A stretch of 64,000 nucleotides of DNA from contig CADWAF010002106.1 of assembly GCA_902984215.1 (NCBI GenBank), positions 1-64,000 of the forward strand, read 5' to 3'. Made by a program: the position numbers and the translations under genes. The first letter of the stretch is position 1, and the number at the start of each line of letters is the position of its first letter. Shown here piece by piece: positions 41,518-53,172 of this stretch. The notes beneath the pieces were generated by a model. That model was not told where the DNA came from. It saw only the letters and a list, made by a program, of their open reading frames with translations, and searched no databases. Source of the DNA: Willaertia magna. Taxonomy: Eukaryota > Heterolobosea > Eutetramitea > Acrasida > Naegleriidae.

Positions 41518-44500
41518 TCAGTTAATATTTTTATAGCATTTTTCTATATAGTTGTAAAAATGTGTATATATTATTTGTGCATAGTTGTTAAAGGGAATAT
41601 TTAAGGGAATATCTTTGTTTAAAATAATTCTATTGCTTTGCATAATGAATAAGGAAAATTTAATTATTGAAACAAAATTTTTTTAATGCGCTGAAGGGAC
41701 AGCAAAAGAATTAAGTATTGATTTCCAATTTTCTGGTAAATTAGAATTGATTTGTGTATTGAAATTAAAAGTATTTAAGTCATTATAAAATTTTAAATTA
41801 AAGAACAAGTTGTCATCTCATTCTTTGTATAATTTAAATTTTTCAGGAATACACATTAGACAATAAATAAATACATGTTTTTAATTGGCCTTGTATTTAC
41901 AAATAAAACACATCCAATAGTCTTTATCTATATTCTTGAGGATTTATGCTTTATAAATGTGAGCAAAAGCTAAACATTGTTTAAAATATGAAAATACATA
42001 TTGATTTTAGAGAATAAGATATTTATTTCACTATTTTTTATTAAGATTAATCTGTTTTAAGTGATTTATCTTTAGATTTTTTCTAAGTTCCTTTAATATA
42101 AAACCTTGAATATTATCTATTAGTTTATTGTTTTTAAACTAAAAGAATTTTTCGTTGATATTAAAAGAAAAAGAAAGAAGAATATAGTTTTTATTTTTAA
42201 TACTTATGCTTTTAATTCTTGCAATAGATTTAATCAAGTTTTAGTATGTATTACAAAAGAAACTTTCATATTAAGTACTTTTAATAGTCTTCTTAGTAAT
42301 CTTTGAAGTGTTATTAATAAATCTAATGGTTAACGCCATTGATTTAATATTTCTTAAGCTAGATAAAGTTATAACACTAAAATTACCTCGTTCAACATTA
42401 TTAAACAGTATTGTCTTAGATAATTTATAATTTAATCCTAATTTTCTACAAATCTAAGCAGCTACTTTTTTATCTATTTTATACAAAGTTTTTAAATCAA
42501 TATCATTAATTGCACACAGATATCTAAGTAATGATATTACTTTAAATATTGTAATAACTATAAATTAGTAGAGAAAAATGAATTGAGTATTAGTTAATAA
42601 TAAAGTTTTGATAAATTTCTCTAAAACTTTTTTACTAACTTCAAACTATTCATTAAAAGAACTTATTTTAGCTCCAAAGTAGCTGATATATTTATTATTA
42701 CTTAATATTATATCTTAGATGAAAATTTTTGTATGAGATTTTTTATTAGATAATGTTTTATTCCAAGTAATGCATTTAAAAAGAGTAAAATATAATTCAA
42801 TTTGAATGATATTATCAAAAGATATTTAAAAATTTTATTCATATCTATATTTTTTTTGCTAACAATAATGATATCATCAGCATATATTAGTAAAACAATA
42901 TTAATATCACTTTAATATCTAAAGTCGTAATAAACAGACTTTTATTATTAGTCAACTGATTTTCAACAATAGATTTAATAATCATTAATTGATTCAAAGT
43001 GAAAGTATATTTTTTAAATCTACTTTAACATTCATATACAAGATTAGATTTTTCAACTTGTGACATGAGTTGGTCATTAATAATTATTGAAAATAACCTA
43101 TAAATTGTTAGCAATGTAATTATAAGTTGAAACTCTTTGAATTTTTTTAGGTGAGGCAATTTTAAGAATTAAAAGAAGAAGTTTTTATTTGTTAAAAGAA
43201 GAAAGATCATTTTTTTCTAGCTAAATATTAAAGAAGTCTGTTAAAATTTCATATATTTCATCACTTAAATGTTTTAACATACTTACAAGAATATTATTCC
43301 ATCTCTGCATTAAGTTTTTCATTTTAAAAGCATATTTTTTAATTATGGCATCTAAAATTTTATTAAAATTCTAATTATCAGGGAATTTTCTATCAAATTT
43401 GTTAAAAATTAGATTGGGGTCACTAAGAAAGTTGTTAAATATAGTTTTAAAGTGACTAGTAATTTTTACTTTAGAATTATTTGTAGAACACATTTCTTCT
43501 ATTGATTGATTGATACTACTTTTTTAGAATATAAAAAAATAAAGAATTTTAGTCTGGAGATTATTAGTTTTTATAATAAATGTGTTTTTTTTCTTTTTTA
43601 ACAATTTCAGTAAAACATTTTTAAGTTTTTTTTTGTAATTCTTAATTGTTTCATATATAAAAATAGAATCCTAATTATTATATTGTTTCCACATATAATT
43701 AAATTTGTTTTTTCTGTATAATTTAATTAAATTTCTATATGTATAAAAAAATCTTTCTATAATGATTATCATAAGTAATAGGTTTGTTTTTTCAATTAAT
43801 TTTTCTTTCAATTTTCTTAACTATTTCAATCAAATTGTTGTAAAAAATATTAAAATCTTTGTAATTACTTGAAAACTGTTTCTATAATATATTGATATTG
43901 TTATTTGATAGTTTTTACATTTACAACTATTTTGATAAAAGCTGAAGTCTAATTGTTGGAGTTATTATTAATTAGAATTGAAATATTAACATTAATATTT
44001 TTGTATTAATATAATAATATAAAATTCTAACAATAAAAATTATTAGATTAATTACTTTTTATATAATCAAGTTTAAAGACAGTATAAGCATAAAAACCAT
44101 TAAATTATTTAAATAAAGAACCTAAATTGCTAGAAGCCAAATCAAATAAATTATATTTCTCAATCTAATCTTTTAAAATTTTATCTTGAGTATTGAAGTT
44201 TAGTTTAATTTTAAGCATATTAATTATATTTAAATTTTCAAGAATAATAACTTTTTCACAATGAAAAAAGGTATAAAATATCAATTTATTAACTTTTTCA
44301 AAGATCAAATTAAAATTTGAATTAATAATATTAAGTACATTATACCAATTAACAATATTAATCATTCTAAATATCTGATGACACAAAATTAAATTTGTTA
44401 AACAATCTTTGATTAATTCTTGAAATTAAACTACTTTCTATTTATTGTTTAACTTAGAGATCGTAAAAACATTACTATCAAAAACTATTAAATACATTAC

Positions 44501-45000
44501 ATTGTCCTATAAATTTTTGTAGGTATAATATTTTATAAAAATTATTTTCTTTTATCCAATAAGTTTTTTGGACATTAATAATCTTAAGGTTGAATTTGAA
44601 GATATTATTAAAAATAATATCTTTTTTAATAAAAAATAAACTAAATAAATTTATACTAGCCATCCTTATAAAGTTATTTATTAGTTATTGCAGGTATTAA
44701 ATGAATTAAATAAATTTTTAATTGTTTATCTACTTGTATCACTTTTAAGGAATTTTTTAATAATAAAATAGGAAAAAATTATAAAACTATTATCTAAGAC
44801 TCTAATTTTTAATTTGACAAATGTTGATTCTTCTGTTAATGTTTTTATTTATTTTTTAAATTCTACAACTTTTTTATATGCATTTTGGTTAATGTTATTA
44901 ATATAATTTTGAATAGAGTCTAATTTTTTGTTAATTATTTCGAGTTCTTTAATAATATTGTCTATATTAGTAATTATTTAACAGTATTAATAAGTTTTTT
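41518..45000 (-). mobile_element. Decayed LINE-type (non-LTR) retrotransposon
   Basis: On the minus strand, pieces appear in the order of a LINE. An ORF1-like coiled-coil segment lies at about 44968-44690 (KELEIINKKLDSIQNYINNI). An endonuclease-like part starts with the ATG at 44663 and includes VIILENLNI, where active copies have GDFN. The reverse transcriptase has IYRLFSIIINDQL and LDIK near 43000 and YADD near 42880. A frame of about 430 codons (42816-41518) ends in a C-x2-C...H-x4-C knuckle (CFICKYKANQKHVFIYC, about 41910-41860). The element is dead: about 20 in-frame TAA/TAG and a few TGA, frame changes near 43740, 43110 and 42830, and loss of the RT section between motif A and YADD. No poly(A) tail or target-site duplication was located. 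Confidence 0.75.
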
Positions 45001-45280
45001 TATATAATTTTATATATAATAGTTTTAAATATTTTTATTTGAAATTTTTTATTTAAATATGAATTTATTTTAAATATAAAGTTAATATTAATTAATATTA
45101 ATTACTAATTTTTTTGGATTTAAACTTATAATAAACTTTTTAATAATATTGTTATTATGATATAATTTATTTATTTTTATAAATTAAACTTTTGTAATTA
45201 AAAGTTTAACTTTTTTAAAAAATAATATAAAATTAAAGAGTAACTTTTAAATTGAAACAAAAGAGCCTTTCTATTAGATT
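45001..45280. other. AT-rich spacer
   Basis: Nothing recognised; probably the element 5' end and the 3' side of the calcium-pump gene. Confidence 0.4.
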
Positions 45281-48276
45281 TTATTGTTTTTCTACTTTTC
45301 GTTCAAAAAATTTAATTATTTCCTCAATAATCCAAACACTGGAACTAATCAAAGTGACAGTTAATAAATCTGGTAATGATAATGGTTCTGTTTCGAAAAT
45401 GGTTCTCAATAATGGAACATAAACAAGAGCTAATTGACCTAATGCTGAACCACCGACTGCAAAGATGAAGGCTGTATTAGAAGTCAAACCTACTTGGAAT
45501 AATGATTTCTTTTCTGAGCGACAGTTCAAAGCATTAAAAACTTGGAAAAAGACAAATGTAGTAAAAGTCATGGTAATATCACGAGCATCGACAACCCCAT
45601 CCTCTTTCATTCCAGTAATGAAAACATACAATGTTCCACAAACCATAATTAAGGCAGAAATTACGACAGACATAAGCATTCTTCCAGAGAGTATTGATTT
45701 CTTTGTATCACGAGGAGGCTGATTCATAACATCTTCGTCAACTGGTTCAACACCCAATGACTGAGCAGGAGGTCCATCCATAATAATATTGATGAAAAGA
45801 ATTTGCATTGGATTTAGTGGCAATGGATATCCTAAAAATGTACAAAATATAACAATTAACATGCAGCTGACACTGGTTGTCAATTGATATCTCAAGAAAC
45901 TCTTAATATTGTTGAAAATAGATTTTCCTTCCTCAATAGCAGTCAATATAGTTGGGAAATTGTCATCTGCCAAAATCATTTCTGATGCTTCTTTACTGAC
46001 ATCAGTTCCAGATTGACCCATTGCAACACCAATATCTGCCATTTTAAGAGCTGGAGCCTACATGATAATTAGAGAAACGGGTTGAATATATACTACTTAC
46101 ATCATTAATACCATCACCAGTCATAGCAACCACATAATCTTGGTGTTGATATGCACTAACAATTTTCATTTTGTGAGCTGGGGCCATTCTGTAAAATACT
46201 CTAGCCTTTGAGACTTTTTGTTCAAAATTTTCATTGTTTAAGTCACTAACAGTTAACGCGTATTCATCTTCATTTGTGGCATCTTCAGGAACAATATTTA
46301 ATTCCTTTGCAATAGCAACGGCTGTCTTCATAGAATCTCCAGTAATCATAACAACCTTAACTCCTCCCTTAATTAAAGTTTTAACAGCCTCTTTAACACC
46401 AGGTCTAGGTGGATCATAAATACCTACAACACCAACAAATATTAAATCTTGATCTGGTCTTTCACCATAAGCTAAAGTCATAACTCTTAATGCGTTTTCT
46501 GATAAAGCATTTGCTGCATCTTCTATCTTACGTCTTAAAGCATCTGTTAAAGTTCTCTTTGGTTCATTTGAATTTAAATAATAACTAGTACAATTATTTA
46601 AAATATTTTCGGTAGCTCCTTTAACGTAATATAATTCTTTTCCAGTATCTAAATTTTTAGCTTTAATTGCCATCCATTTATGTTCAGAGCTAAATGGAAC
46701 TTCATCTATTTTCTTATATTTTTGTCTTAATAATTTTACATCAATTTTAGCTTTCTTTGCAGCAACTATTAATGCTCCCTCAGTTGGTTGTCCAACTAAT
46801 TTATCAGTTTCAAAATCAATATTTGCATTATTACATAAAACTCCAATTTTGAAGAGCATATTTAAATGATCTAATTCTACAGGATAGATTTCTTCTCCTG
46901 TTTGTTGGTGGTGCTTGGTATATAATGTGGAATAAGGGCATCTGTAGAAACTTCCTTCTCTTGTTTGATAACCTAAACCGGAAATACTAAAAACGCTTTC
47001 TGGTTCAGATAATGTGAATATCTTGGTCATGGTCATTTCATTCTTTGTTAAAGTACCGGTTTTATCAACACAAACAACATTACAAGCACCTAAATAATAA
47101 TATTTTAAATATTATTGTAAAATAAGTATTAACTTACCTAGTGATTCAACAGATGGTAGCTTCCTTACAATTGCTTTCTTCTTTGCCATTCTAATAACAC
47201 CCATTGCTAATGTAACAGTTACAACAATAGGTAAGCCTTCTGGAATTGCAGCTACAGCCAAACTAATACCCATTTGGAACATTTCTAACCACGATTTTCC
47301 AGTAATTACACCAATAACAAAAATTACAGCAATAACTCCAAATGAAAAGTAAGAAATCTTTTGAGATAAATCATCCATAGCATCTTGTAAAGGTGTGTTC
47401 TTTTCTTCAATAGATCTCAATAAATCTGATATTTTTCCAATTTCTGTTTTGTGACCAGTTGACACAACTACTCCTTTTCCATTTCCTACTGAGACTAGAG
47501 TACCCATGAATGCAATGTTTTTACAATCAGCTACGTGTGTTGCCTTTGGAAAAGGGCTACTTGAGGCAGCTCCATTAGCTGCTTCGTGTTTTGGTTCAAC
47601 TTTTTCTGTAAGTTTTGATGCAGGGTTGACTTCACCAGTAAAAACACTTTCATCAATACCCAGTCTATTTACTTCAATTAATCTTACATCTGCAGGAACT
47701 CTTTCTCCAGCAGTGAAGGATACTATGTCTCCAGGAACAACTTCTTCAGCAGACAAAATTTGATATTTTCCGTCCCTTAAAACTGTTGCTTTATGCTTTG
47801 TCAATTCTTTTAATGATTCTAAGGCTTTATCACTTCTCCATTCTTGAATGAATGCAACAGTACAAACTATAAATACAGCTAATGCAATAGAAATAGCATC
47901 ATCATATTGTCCAAAAAGAACACTAATAATTGCGCTTCCCAACAATAACAAAATCATTGGTTCTTTGAATTTTTCAATAAATTTTTCAAAAAGGGTTTCT
48001 TTCTCTTCTTCTTCCAATTCGTTCAATCCTACGTGTGCTTGTCTTCTTTTTGCTTCTGTTTCCGCTAATCCATATACATCATTCGTTTCAAACACTAAAT
48101 TTATTTATTAGTAAGATAAGTTCTTAAAACATACCATCAAGTATATCTTCCCTGGAAATCCTAGCAGCATCATCTATTTAAATTTATTAGTATACAATAA
48201 TTATGATTAATGAATTCTTACCAATATCCAATTCATTGCTTAAAGCTTTCTGCTTGAAATTATCATTTACAGCCAT
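45281..48276 (-). CDS. Secretory-pathway type Ca2+/Mn2+ ATPase (SPCA/PMR1-like)
   Basis: Five exons: 48222-48276, 48135-48173, 47138-48094, 46101-47089 and 45281-46057, all GT-AG and in phase (introns 48, 40, 48 and 43 bases), giving 938 residues, the usual SPCA length. P2A-type features: an N-domain cation_ATPase_N; YDDAISI and VAFIQEWRSDKALE, which favour SPCA over SERCA; the TGE motif as FTGEVNPASK; PEGLP in helix M4; the phosphorylation motif DKTGT (Asp about 359), formed across exons 3 and 4; TGDGIND in exon 4; and NPMQILFINIIMDG in M6. It pumps Ca2+ and probably Mn2+ into the Golgi. It is the first gene after the AT-rich retroelement block. Confidence 0.92.
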
Positions 48277-48336
48277 TGTTTTTATTTTTTTAGTTTGTTA
48301 TTTCCAGCATCGGAAGTGATAAAGGCGAAGATTTTA

Positions 48337-49149
48337 TTAATCATTCTTAGTTTCTAACAAATTGTTATTAATCAACGTGTTATCTTTGGACAGGGTGTTA
48401 GTTCTAAGTAGTAATTTACTAAGCTCCGTTTTTTCTTTAGTTAGTTTTTGATTCTCGTTTAGTAGAGAATTAAGAATACCTTCCAATGATTCAAACTTGG
48501 CTTTGTAAGTGGTTTGTTGTGCAGAGAATAAATTACATTGTTTTTCGTACTCGTCTATCATTGTCTTAATGTTATTTGTATCTTGCTCTAATGTCCTAAA
48601 GTTGGCAGTAAAGGTATCCTTCTCTTTGTTTGCCTGAGTTAACAAGGCAATTAGTTTTTTGTTTTGTTCTTGCAACAATTGCAAAGTAGCTTCATTCTCA
48701 ACATTCTTCTTCTGCAATGTTATTAGTTTAGAGTATCCCAACAAGTTTCACTTACTTTAATTAGTTCATACTGCTCCATGTGAGACTCATACTTCATTTT
48801 CACCTCTATGTTTTCTTTAATTAACCTATCTCTCTCAAAGGCTATATCTTTCAGTCTTTCTTCATAATACTTTTGAATCTTTTCTTTCTCTCTTTCATTA
48901 TTCTGTATTATTCCTGTAAGAAACTCCATCTCCTTAACAGAGTTACCATTACTTAGAGATGACAAATCATCCAAGTTTGTTGTGTTCTCTTTATACTTGG
49001 TCAACTCTAGTTCTCTCTTTTAGTCGTAAAATTACCATTCAATCTGCACCTACAAAACTAACTATTTAACTTACCTTTAATTCTTCTACCTCACATATCA
49101 AATCCAATACAAACACCTTAACCTCACTAACAATCTCCTCTTTCTGCAT
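48337..49149 (-). CDS. Coiled-coil protein, 236 residues
   Basis: Three exons: 49075-49149, 48756-49016 and 48337-48711, with introns of 58 and 44 bases, in phase, ending TAA. Nearly the whole protein is predicted coiled coil by heptad appearance (KEKIQKYYEERLKDIAFERD, LQLLQEQNKKLIALLTQ). No family is recognised; it could be cytoskeletal or ciliary. The splice sites are inferred from GT-AG, phase and the continuity of the heptads. Confidence 0.7.
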
Positions 49150-49311
49150 TGTTTCTTTTACAATTTTTTTTAAAGAAAATCTACAGATATAAATTTAGAA
49201 TTGTTTTTATTATTGAGATTTCATTAATGAAATGAAACAATTTCAATCATTGTACAAGATTGATTATTTTATATTATTAAATATATATAGTAAGATAGAT
49301 TATAAAAAAAT

Positions 49312-50369
49312 TTACAAAATTATGCAACCACCCTTATCACAATCAGCATTCTTCGTAAATTGAGGACAACTCTTCATATAATTTGGTACATTAAGTGGTA
49401 ATTCATTATATAAAGTAACTTTAGGATTTGTCTCTAATAACTTATTGACCTTACTAAATTTCATATTTTTCTTCATGTTATTAAATTTGGTTGGATCTGA
49501 AATTAAAGAATCCATTAAGAAAATACAACAAACAATAATACGAATAAATTTCTCATTCTTATCTTCCTTTTCATGCTTATTATGACAATCCATTGCCATA
49601 AAACTTAAAACTTTTTCAAAGCCCTCTGCATCATCAGACAGAGCTGATTTTAATCCTTTGTTTATAATATGTGGATTAACTAAAAAGTGACGTAAAGTTT
49701 CATCTTCACTCATATTATAATCTTTTTTTACATGTTGAATTGCTCTTCTATACATTGCGAAATCATTATTTAAACCTGCTTGCCAAGTTTTAAGATAATC
49801 TAAAACAATTACTACATCTAATACATCTCCTAATGCTCTACAATCTTCTGGACCTGGTAATCCATTACTTTTACAAAATCCATTAACAAAAGAGACTACA
49901 TGTTGTTTCATTATGTCATTAAATTGAAATAAATCTCTCATTACTTGAATATTTGGACTTAAGATTTTTAAATTTTGATGATATAATTCTTTCTTATTAT
50001 CTGCATCTCCTCTAACTTGAATTAATTTACCAATGGCTGTTTTATATGCATGAATTGTTTGAATTTGACGTTTTCCTTCTTCTATTATTCTTTCCTATTT
50101 CCATCATCATTCGTTCATTAGTTAGTTTATTAGTTTATTAAATTTGTTATTAAATTTTTTAAACGGATATCAAATTTTCAAAAAAAAAAAATAATTGATT
50201 CGGTTGCCGTAACAATGATCGTTAATTTTTTTTTATTAGAAGAAAGAAGAGGAAATGAATGGTTACTTACCATTGCTTTAATGCCTTGTAAATTATTCAT
50301 GTCATTCTTAAAGTTTTTTCCTTGTGTACTGACTTCTTCTGCTTCCACAATGTCAATTTGTTCGCTCAT
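49312..50369 (-). CDS. CYRI/CYFIP-family (DUF1394) Rac1-binding protein with CaaX end
   Basis: Two exons, 50271-50369 and 49312-50094, with a 176-base intron, giving 293 residues. The middle matches the DUF1394 Rac1-binding fold shared by CYRI (FAM49) and CYFIP: VLDVVIVLDYLKTWQ followed by NDFAMYRRAI. The Arg pair in this motif corresponds to the Arg pair needed for Rac1 binding in CYRI-B. The length fits CYRI (about 320) and not CYFIP (about 1250). CYRI competes with the WAVE complex for active Rac1 and limits branched actin. Unlike animal CYRI, there is no Gly2 for myristoylation (it starts MSEQ). The C-terminus is CIIL preceded by GG, a CaaX box expected to be geranylgeranylated. Confidence 0.8.
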
Positions 50370-50565
50370 CGTTTTTTTTTAAAATATTTTTTTTTAATAT
50401 TTATTGAACAGTTTTTTTTTTGATTTAATGCTGGCCTATTTTTTTTAAAAATTTCTTGATGATGATTGATGGTTGACTAGATGATGGGTCTTTGCACCAC
50501 TTACCGTTATTCAGCAAAACAAACAACAAGGGGTGGGATTTACAACTTTGTAAACAAATAAAAAT

Positions 50566-51127
50566 ATGAAGAAAAGTTCCAACGCTACTACTAACCAAAG
50601 TTCCAACAACAACTCTTCCACAAATACCGGCAATAGTGAAGGTGGTGAAGTGAAAAGAGGTCTTTTAGATAAACTTCAAAAGAAAGTTAACTCATCTTCA
50701 AGAAGTCTTTCAGTAGCGTTGTCAAGGAGAACTGCCACAAAATTACAAGATGACATTTCAAAAACAACTTCTAGTTCTTCTTTAATTGATGAGAAAAGAA
50801 GAGCAATTGATGAATATAAAGAAAGTATCAGAAAAACAAGAAGTGTTTCTATTATGGTTCCTAAATTTGATTTAGCTAGAAAACAAGGAATTAGGTAAGT
50901 TCATTGTTGTTACACATTGTTGTTTAACTATTTTAATAATTTAAAAAAGTGACGCAATTATTGAATCGGCAAGAGCAACAAAGTTTATTACACAACTAAG
51001 AAAGAGAAAAGAAAATAATCAAGCTAAAGCATATCAAAGGTTAATTGTTAAAAGATCTCCTGTTAAACCTTCTTCTTTAGAGGATAACAATAATAATAGC
51101 GAAACGGGATGTTATTTTAAAAATTGA
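50566..51127 (+). CDS. Basic Ser-rich protein, 168 residues, unknown
   Basis: Two exons, 50566-50894 and 50950-51127, with a 55-base intron; the stop is TGA, unusual here. The N-terminus is Ser/Asn/Thr-rich. Next come basic helical segments (GLLDKLQKKVNSSSRSLS and RRAIDEYKESIRKTRS). The C-terminal exon is basic and ends ETGCYFKN. No family is recognised. It is divergent from the CYRI-like gene with about 200 bases between starts. Confidence 0.65.
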
Positions 51128-51646
51128 GATGTCACTATTACGGTAAATTGATTTTGTTTGTTGTCAATAATGTATTTTTTGTAAAATAGAAGAGTTTTTT
51201 GGTGAAGTTGAGGCCTTTTAATAATTTACAATATAATAAAGGTCTTTTATTTCTAATCCTTTATTTTGATCAAAAAACTTGTAATAACTAATACTATTTG
51301 AGAGTTGCAAATTATGTGACATTTATTTGTTACTTGCTTTATATATTAAAGTACATTACAAAACAAGATTGTAAAATACAATTTATTTACCAAAATATAT
51401 CTAAATTAGCAAGATTTCTTTATCATTTCCTTAAACTTTTGATGTCACTTTTTGGAAAATATCAAAAATCAGAAATCTGTAGAAAACAAATTGTACGTTC
51501 TTCCTATTTGCCAGTATAAACAGAAATAGTTTAACCGTTTGTAACAAAACCATTTGCTTTTGGACATTTTACTAAACTTTCCACACAGTGATTGCTTTAA
51601 ATATTATTGTTTTACTAATCTTAAGATTCCATTCAATACAAAATAA
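51128..51646. other. Intergenic, nothing recognised
   Basis: About 520 AT-rich bases. An open frame at 51298-51519 has no ATG start and is probably not a gene. Confidence 0.5.
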
Positions 51647-52735
51647 ATGTCACAACAAGACAACGGACCAGCTTTATTCAAACCTTTTCCAATAAGAGGT
51701 TTAACTTTAAAAAATAGAATAGTAGTCTCTCCAATGTGTATGTACTCTTCAACAGATGGATTTGCAAATGCTTTTCACGTTCAACACGTTGGAAGTAGAG
51801 TTGTTGGAGGTTGTGGACTTTTCTTTATAGAAGCAACAGCTGTCACACCTGAAGGTCGTATCTCTCCCAATGACATGGGCTTATGGAGTGATGAACATAT
51901 TGATATGTTAAAATTTATCACAGACTTTGCTCACAATCAAAACTCTCATATTGGTATTCAGTTGTCACATGCTGGAAGAAAAGGAAGTACTTATCGTTTA
52001 TGGGAATCTCATGGCAGAGGGGCTGTTTCTAATGAAGAAGGAGGATGGGATGTGTTAGGACCTTCTCCAGTTGCTTATGATGAAAGACATAAAACCCCTA
52101 AAGAATTAACAATTGAGGAGATTGAAGAATTAATTCAAAAGTGGGTTGATGCAGCAAAAAGGGCAGTGAAAGCAGGGTTTGATGTGATTGAAATTCATGG
52201 TGCTCATGGTTATTTACTTCACAGTTATTATTCACCAAAATCAAACTTTAGAACAGATGAATATGGAGGTTCTTTTGAAAATAGAATTAGATTAATACTT
52301 GAAATTGCAAAAGGAATAAGATCTGTCATTCCAGAAGAAATGCCATTATTCACTCGTCTTTCAGCAGTTGACTATGTAGAAGATGGTTGGAAAATTGAAG
52401 ATACTGTCAAACTCTCTAAAGCATTGAAAGAAGTAGGTGTAGATTTAATTGATTGTAGTTCTGGAGGAAATGTTTCAGTTAGATATTCACCTTATGCTCA
52501 CTATCAAGTGCCATATGCTGAACAAGTGAAAAGAGAAGCAATGGTTCCATCTGGAGCTGTTGGTATGATTGTTGACCCTATCAAAGCAAATGAAGTAATT
52601 GAAAAAGAACAAGCAGATTTGGTTTTTATTGGAAGGGAATCATTAAGAGAACCTTATTGGCCATACAAAGCTGCTAAAGAATTAAATTATCATTTAGCTG
52701 TTCCTCCACAATATTCACGTGGTTTTCTCAATTAA
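51647..52735 (+). CDS. Old Yellow Enzyme family NADPH dehydrogenase (YqjM/NamA-like)
   Basis: A single exon of 362 residues forming an FMN-binding TIM barrel. Landmarks: FKPFPIRGLTLKNRIVVSPMCMYSS at the start (the Cys in PMC is typical of YqjM-type class II enzymes), QLSHAGRKGS, the active-site HGAHGYLLHSYYSP with R-T-D-EYGGS, and the C-terminal FIGRESLREPYWP. It reduces alpha,beta-unsaturated carbonyls with NADPH. Similarity is to bacterial class II enzymes more than to fungal OYE, so an old bacterial origin is plausible. Codon use matches neighbours, so there is no sign of recent transfer. Confidence 0.93.
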   Translation: MSQQDNGPALFKPFPIRGLTLKNRIVVSPMCMYSSTDGFANAFHVQHVGSRVVGGCGLFFIEATAVTPEGRISPNDMGLWSDEHIDMLKFITDFAHNQNSHIGIQLSHAGRKGSTYRLWESHGRGAVSNEEGGWDVLGPSPVAYDERHKTPKELTIEEIEELIQKWVDAAKRAVKAGFDVIEIHGAHGYLLHSYYSPKSNFRTDEYGGSFENRIRLILEIAKGIRSVIPEEMPLFTRLSAVDYVEDGWKIEDTVKLSKALKEVGVDLIDCSSGGNVSVRYSPYAHYQVPYAEQVKREAMVPSGAVGMIVDPIKANEVIEKEQADLVFIGRESLREPYWPYKAAKELNYHLAVPPQYSRGFLN

Positions 52736-52943
52736 GGTTATTGTTGTCTATTATTTTAAAAATATTTATTGTAGTGTAGACTTTTGCCAAGTCCCAACAA
52801 AATATATTTAGAAACTTTCTAAAACATTATAAATATTTATTTGCCCTATTTTTTAACAAAATTGTTTTGTATAATATCCAAATTAAATCAAATTAAAAAT
52901 TTTCCAATTTAACACTGAATTTTGAATTCAAAAAATAAAAGAA

Positions 52944-53150
52944 ATGGATAAATCTGACAAGATTGACAAAAGCACTGGAACTGACCAAAGTGACATTGGA
53001 GGCAGTACAACACTAAGACCATCTGACTCCTTAAACAAAAGTGTGGGAGGCACGGATTTTGGGAGAGGCACTAACTCAGGCATTGGGTTAAGTAAGGATT
53101 TTAGTAAAGAAAGGGATGCAAATACAAACAAAAGAGAAGAACAGAAATAA
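52944..53150 (+). CDS. Small hydrophilic protein, 68 residues
   Basis: ATG at 52944 after AAAAGAA, stop TAA. It is rich in Asp, Ser, Gly, Lys and Thr with no hydrophobic core and is probably disordered. It ends 22 bases before the convergent IQGAP-like gene. Its balanced codon composition, unlike the AT-rich spacer upstream, is the main support. Confidence 0.45.
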   Translation: MDKSDKIDKSTGTDQSDIGGSTTLRPSDSLNKSVGGTDFGRGTNSGIGLSKDFSKERDANTNKREEQK

Positions 53151-53172
53151 AATAAAGTTTTATTTACACAAT

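Noticed and set aside
51298..51519. 73-codon open frame on the plus strand
   Set aside because: No ATG start and AT-rich composition with no domain.
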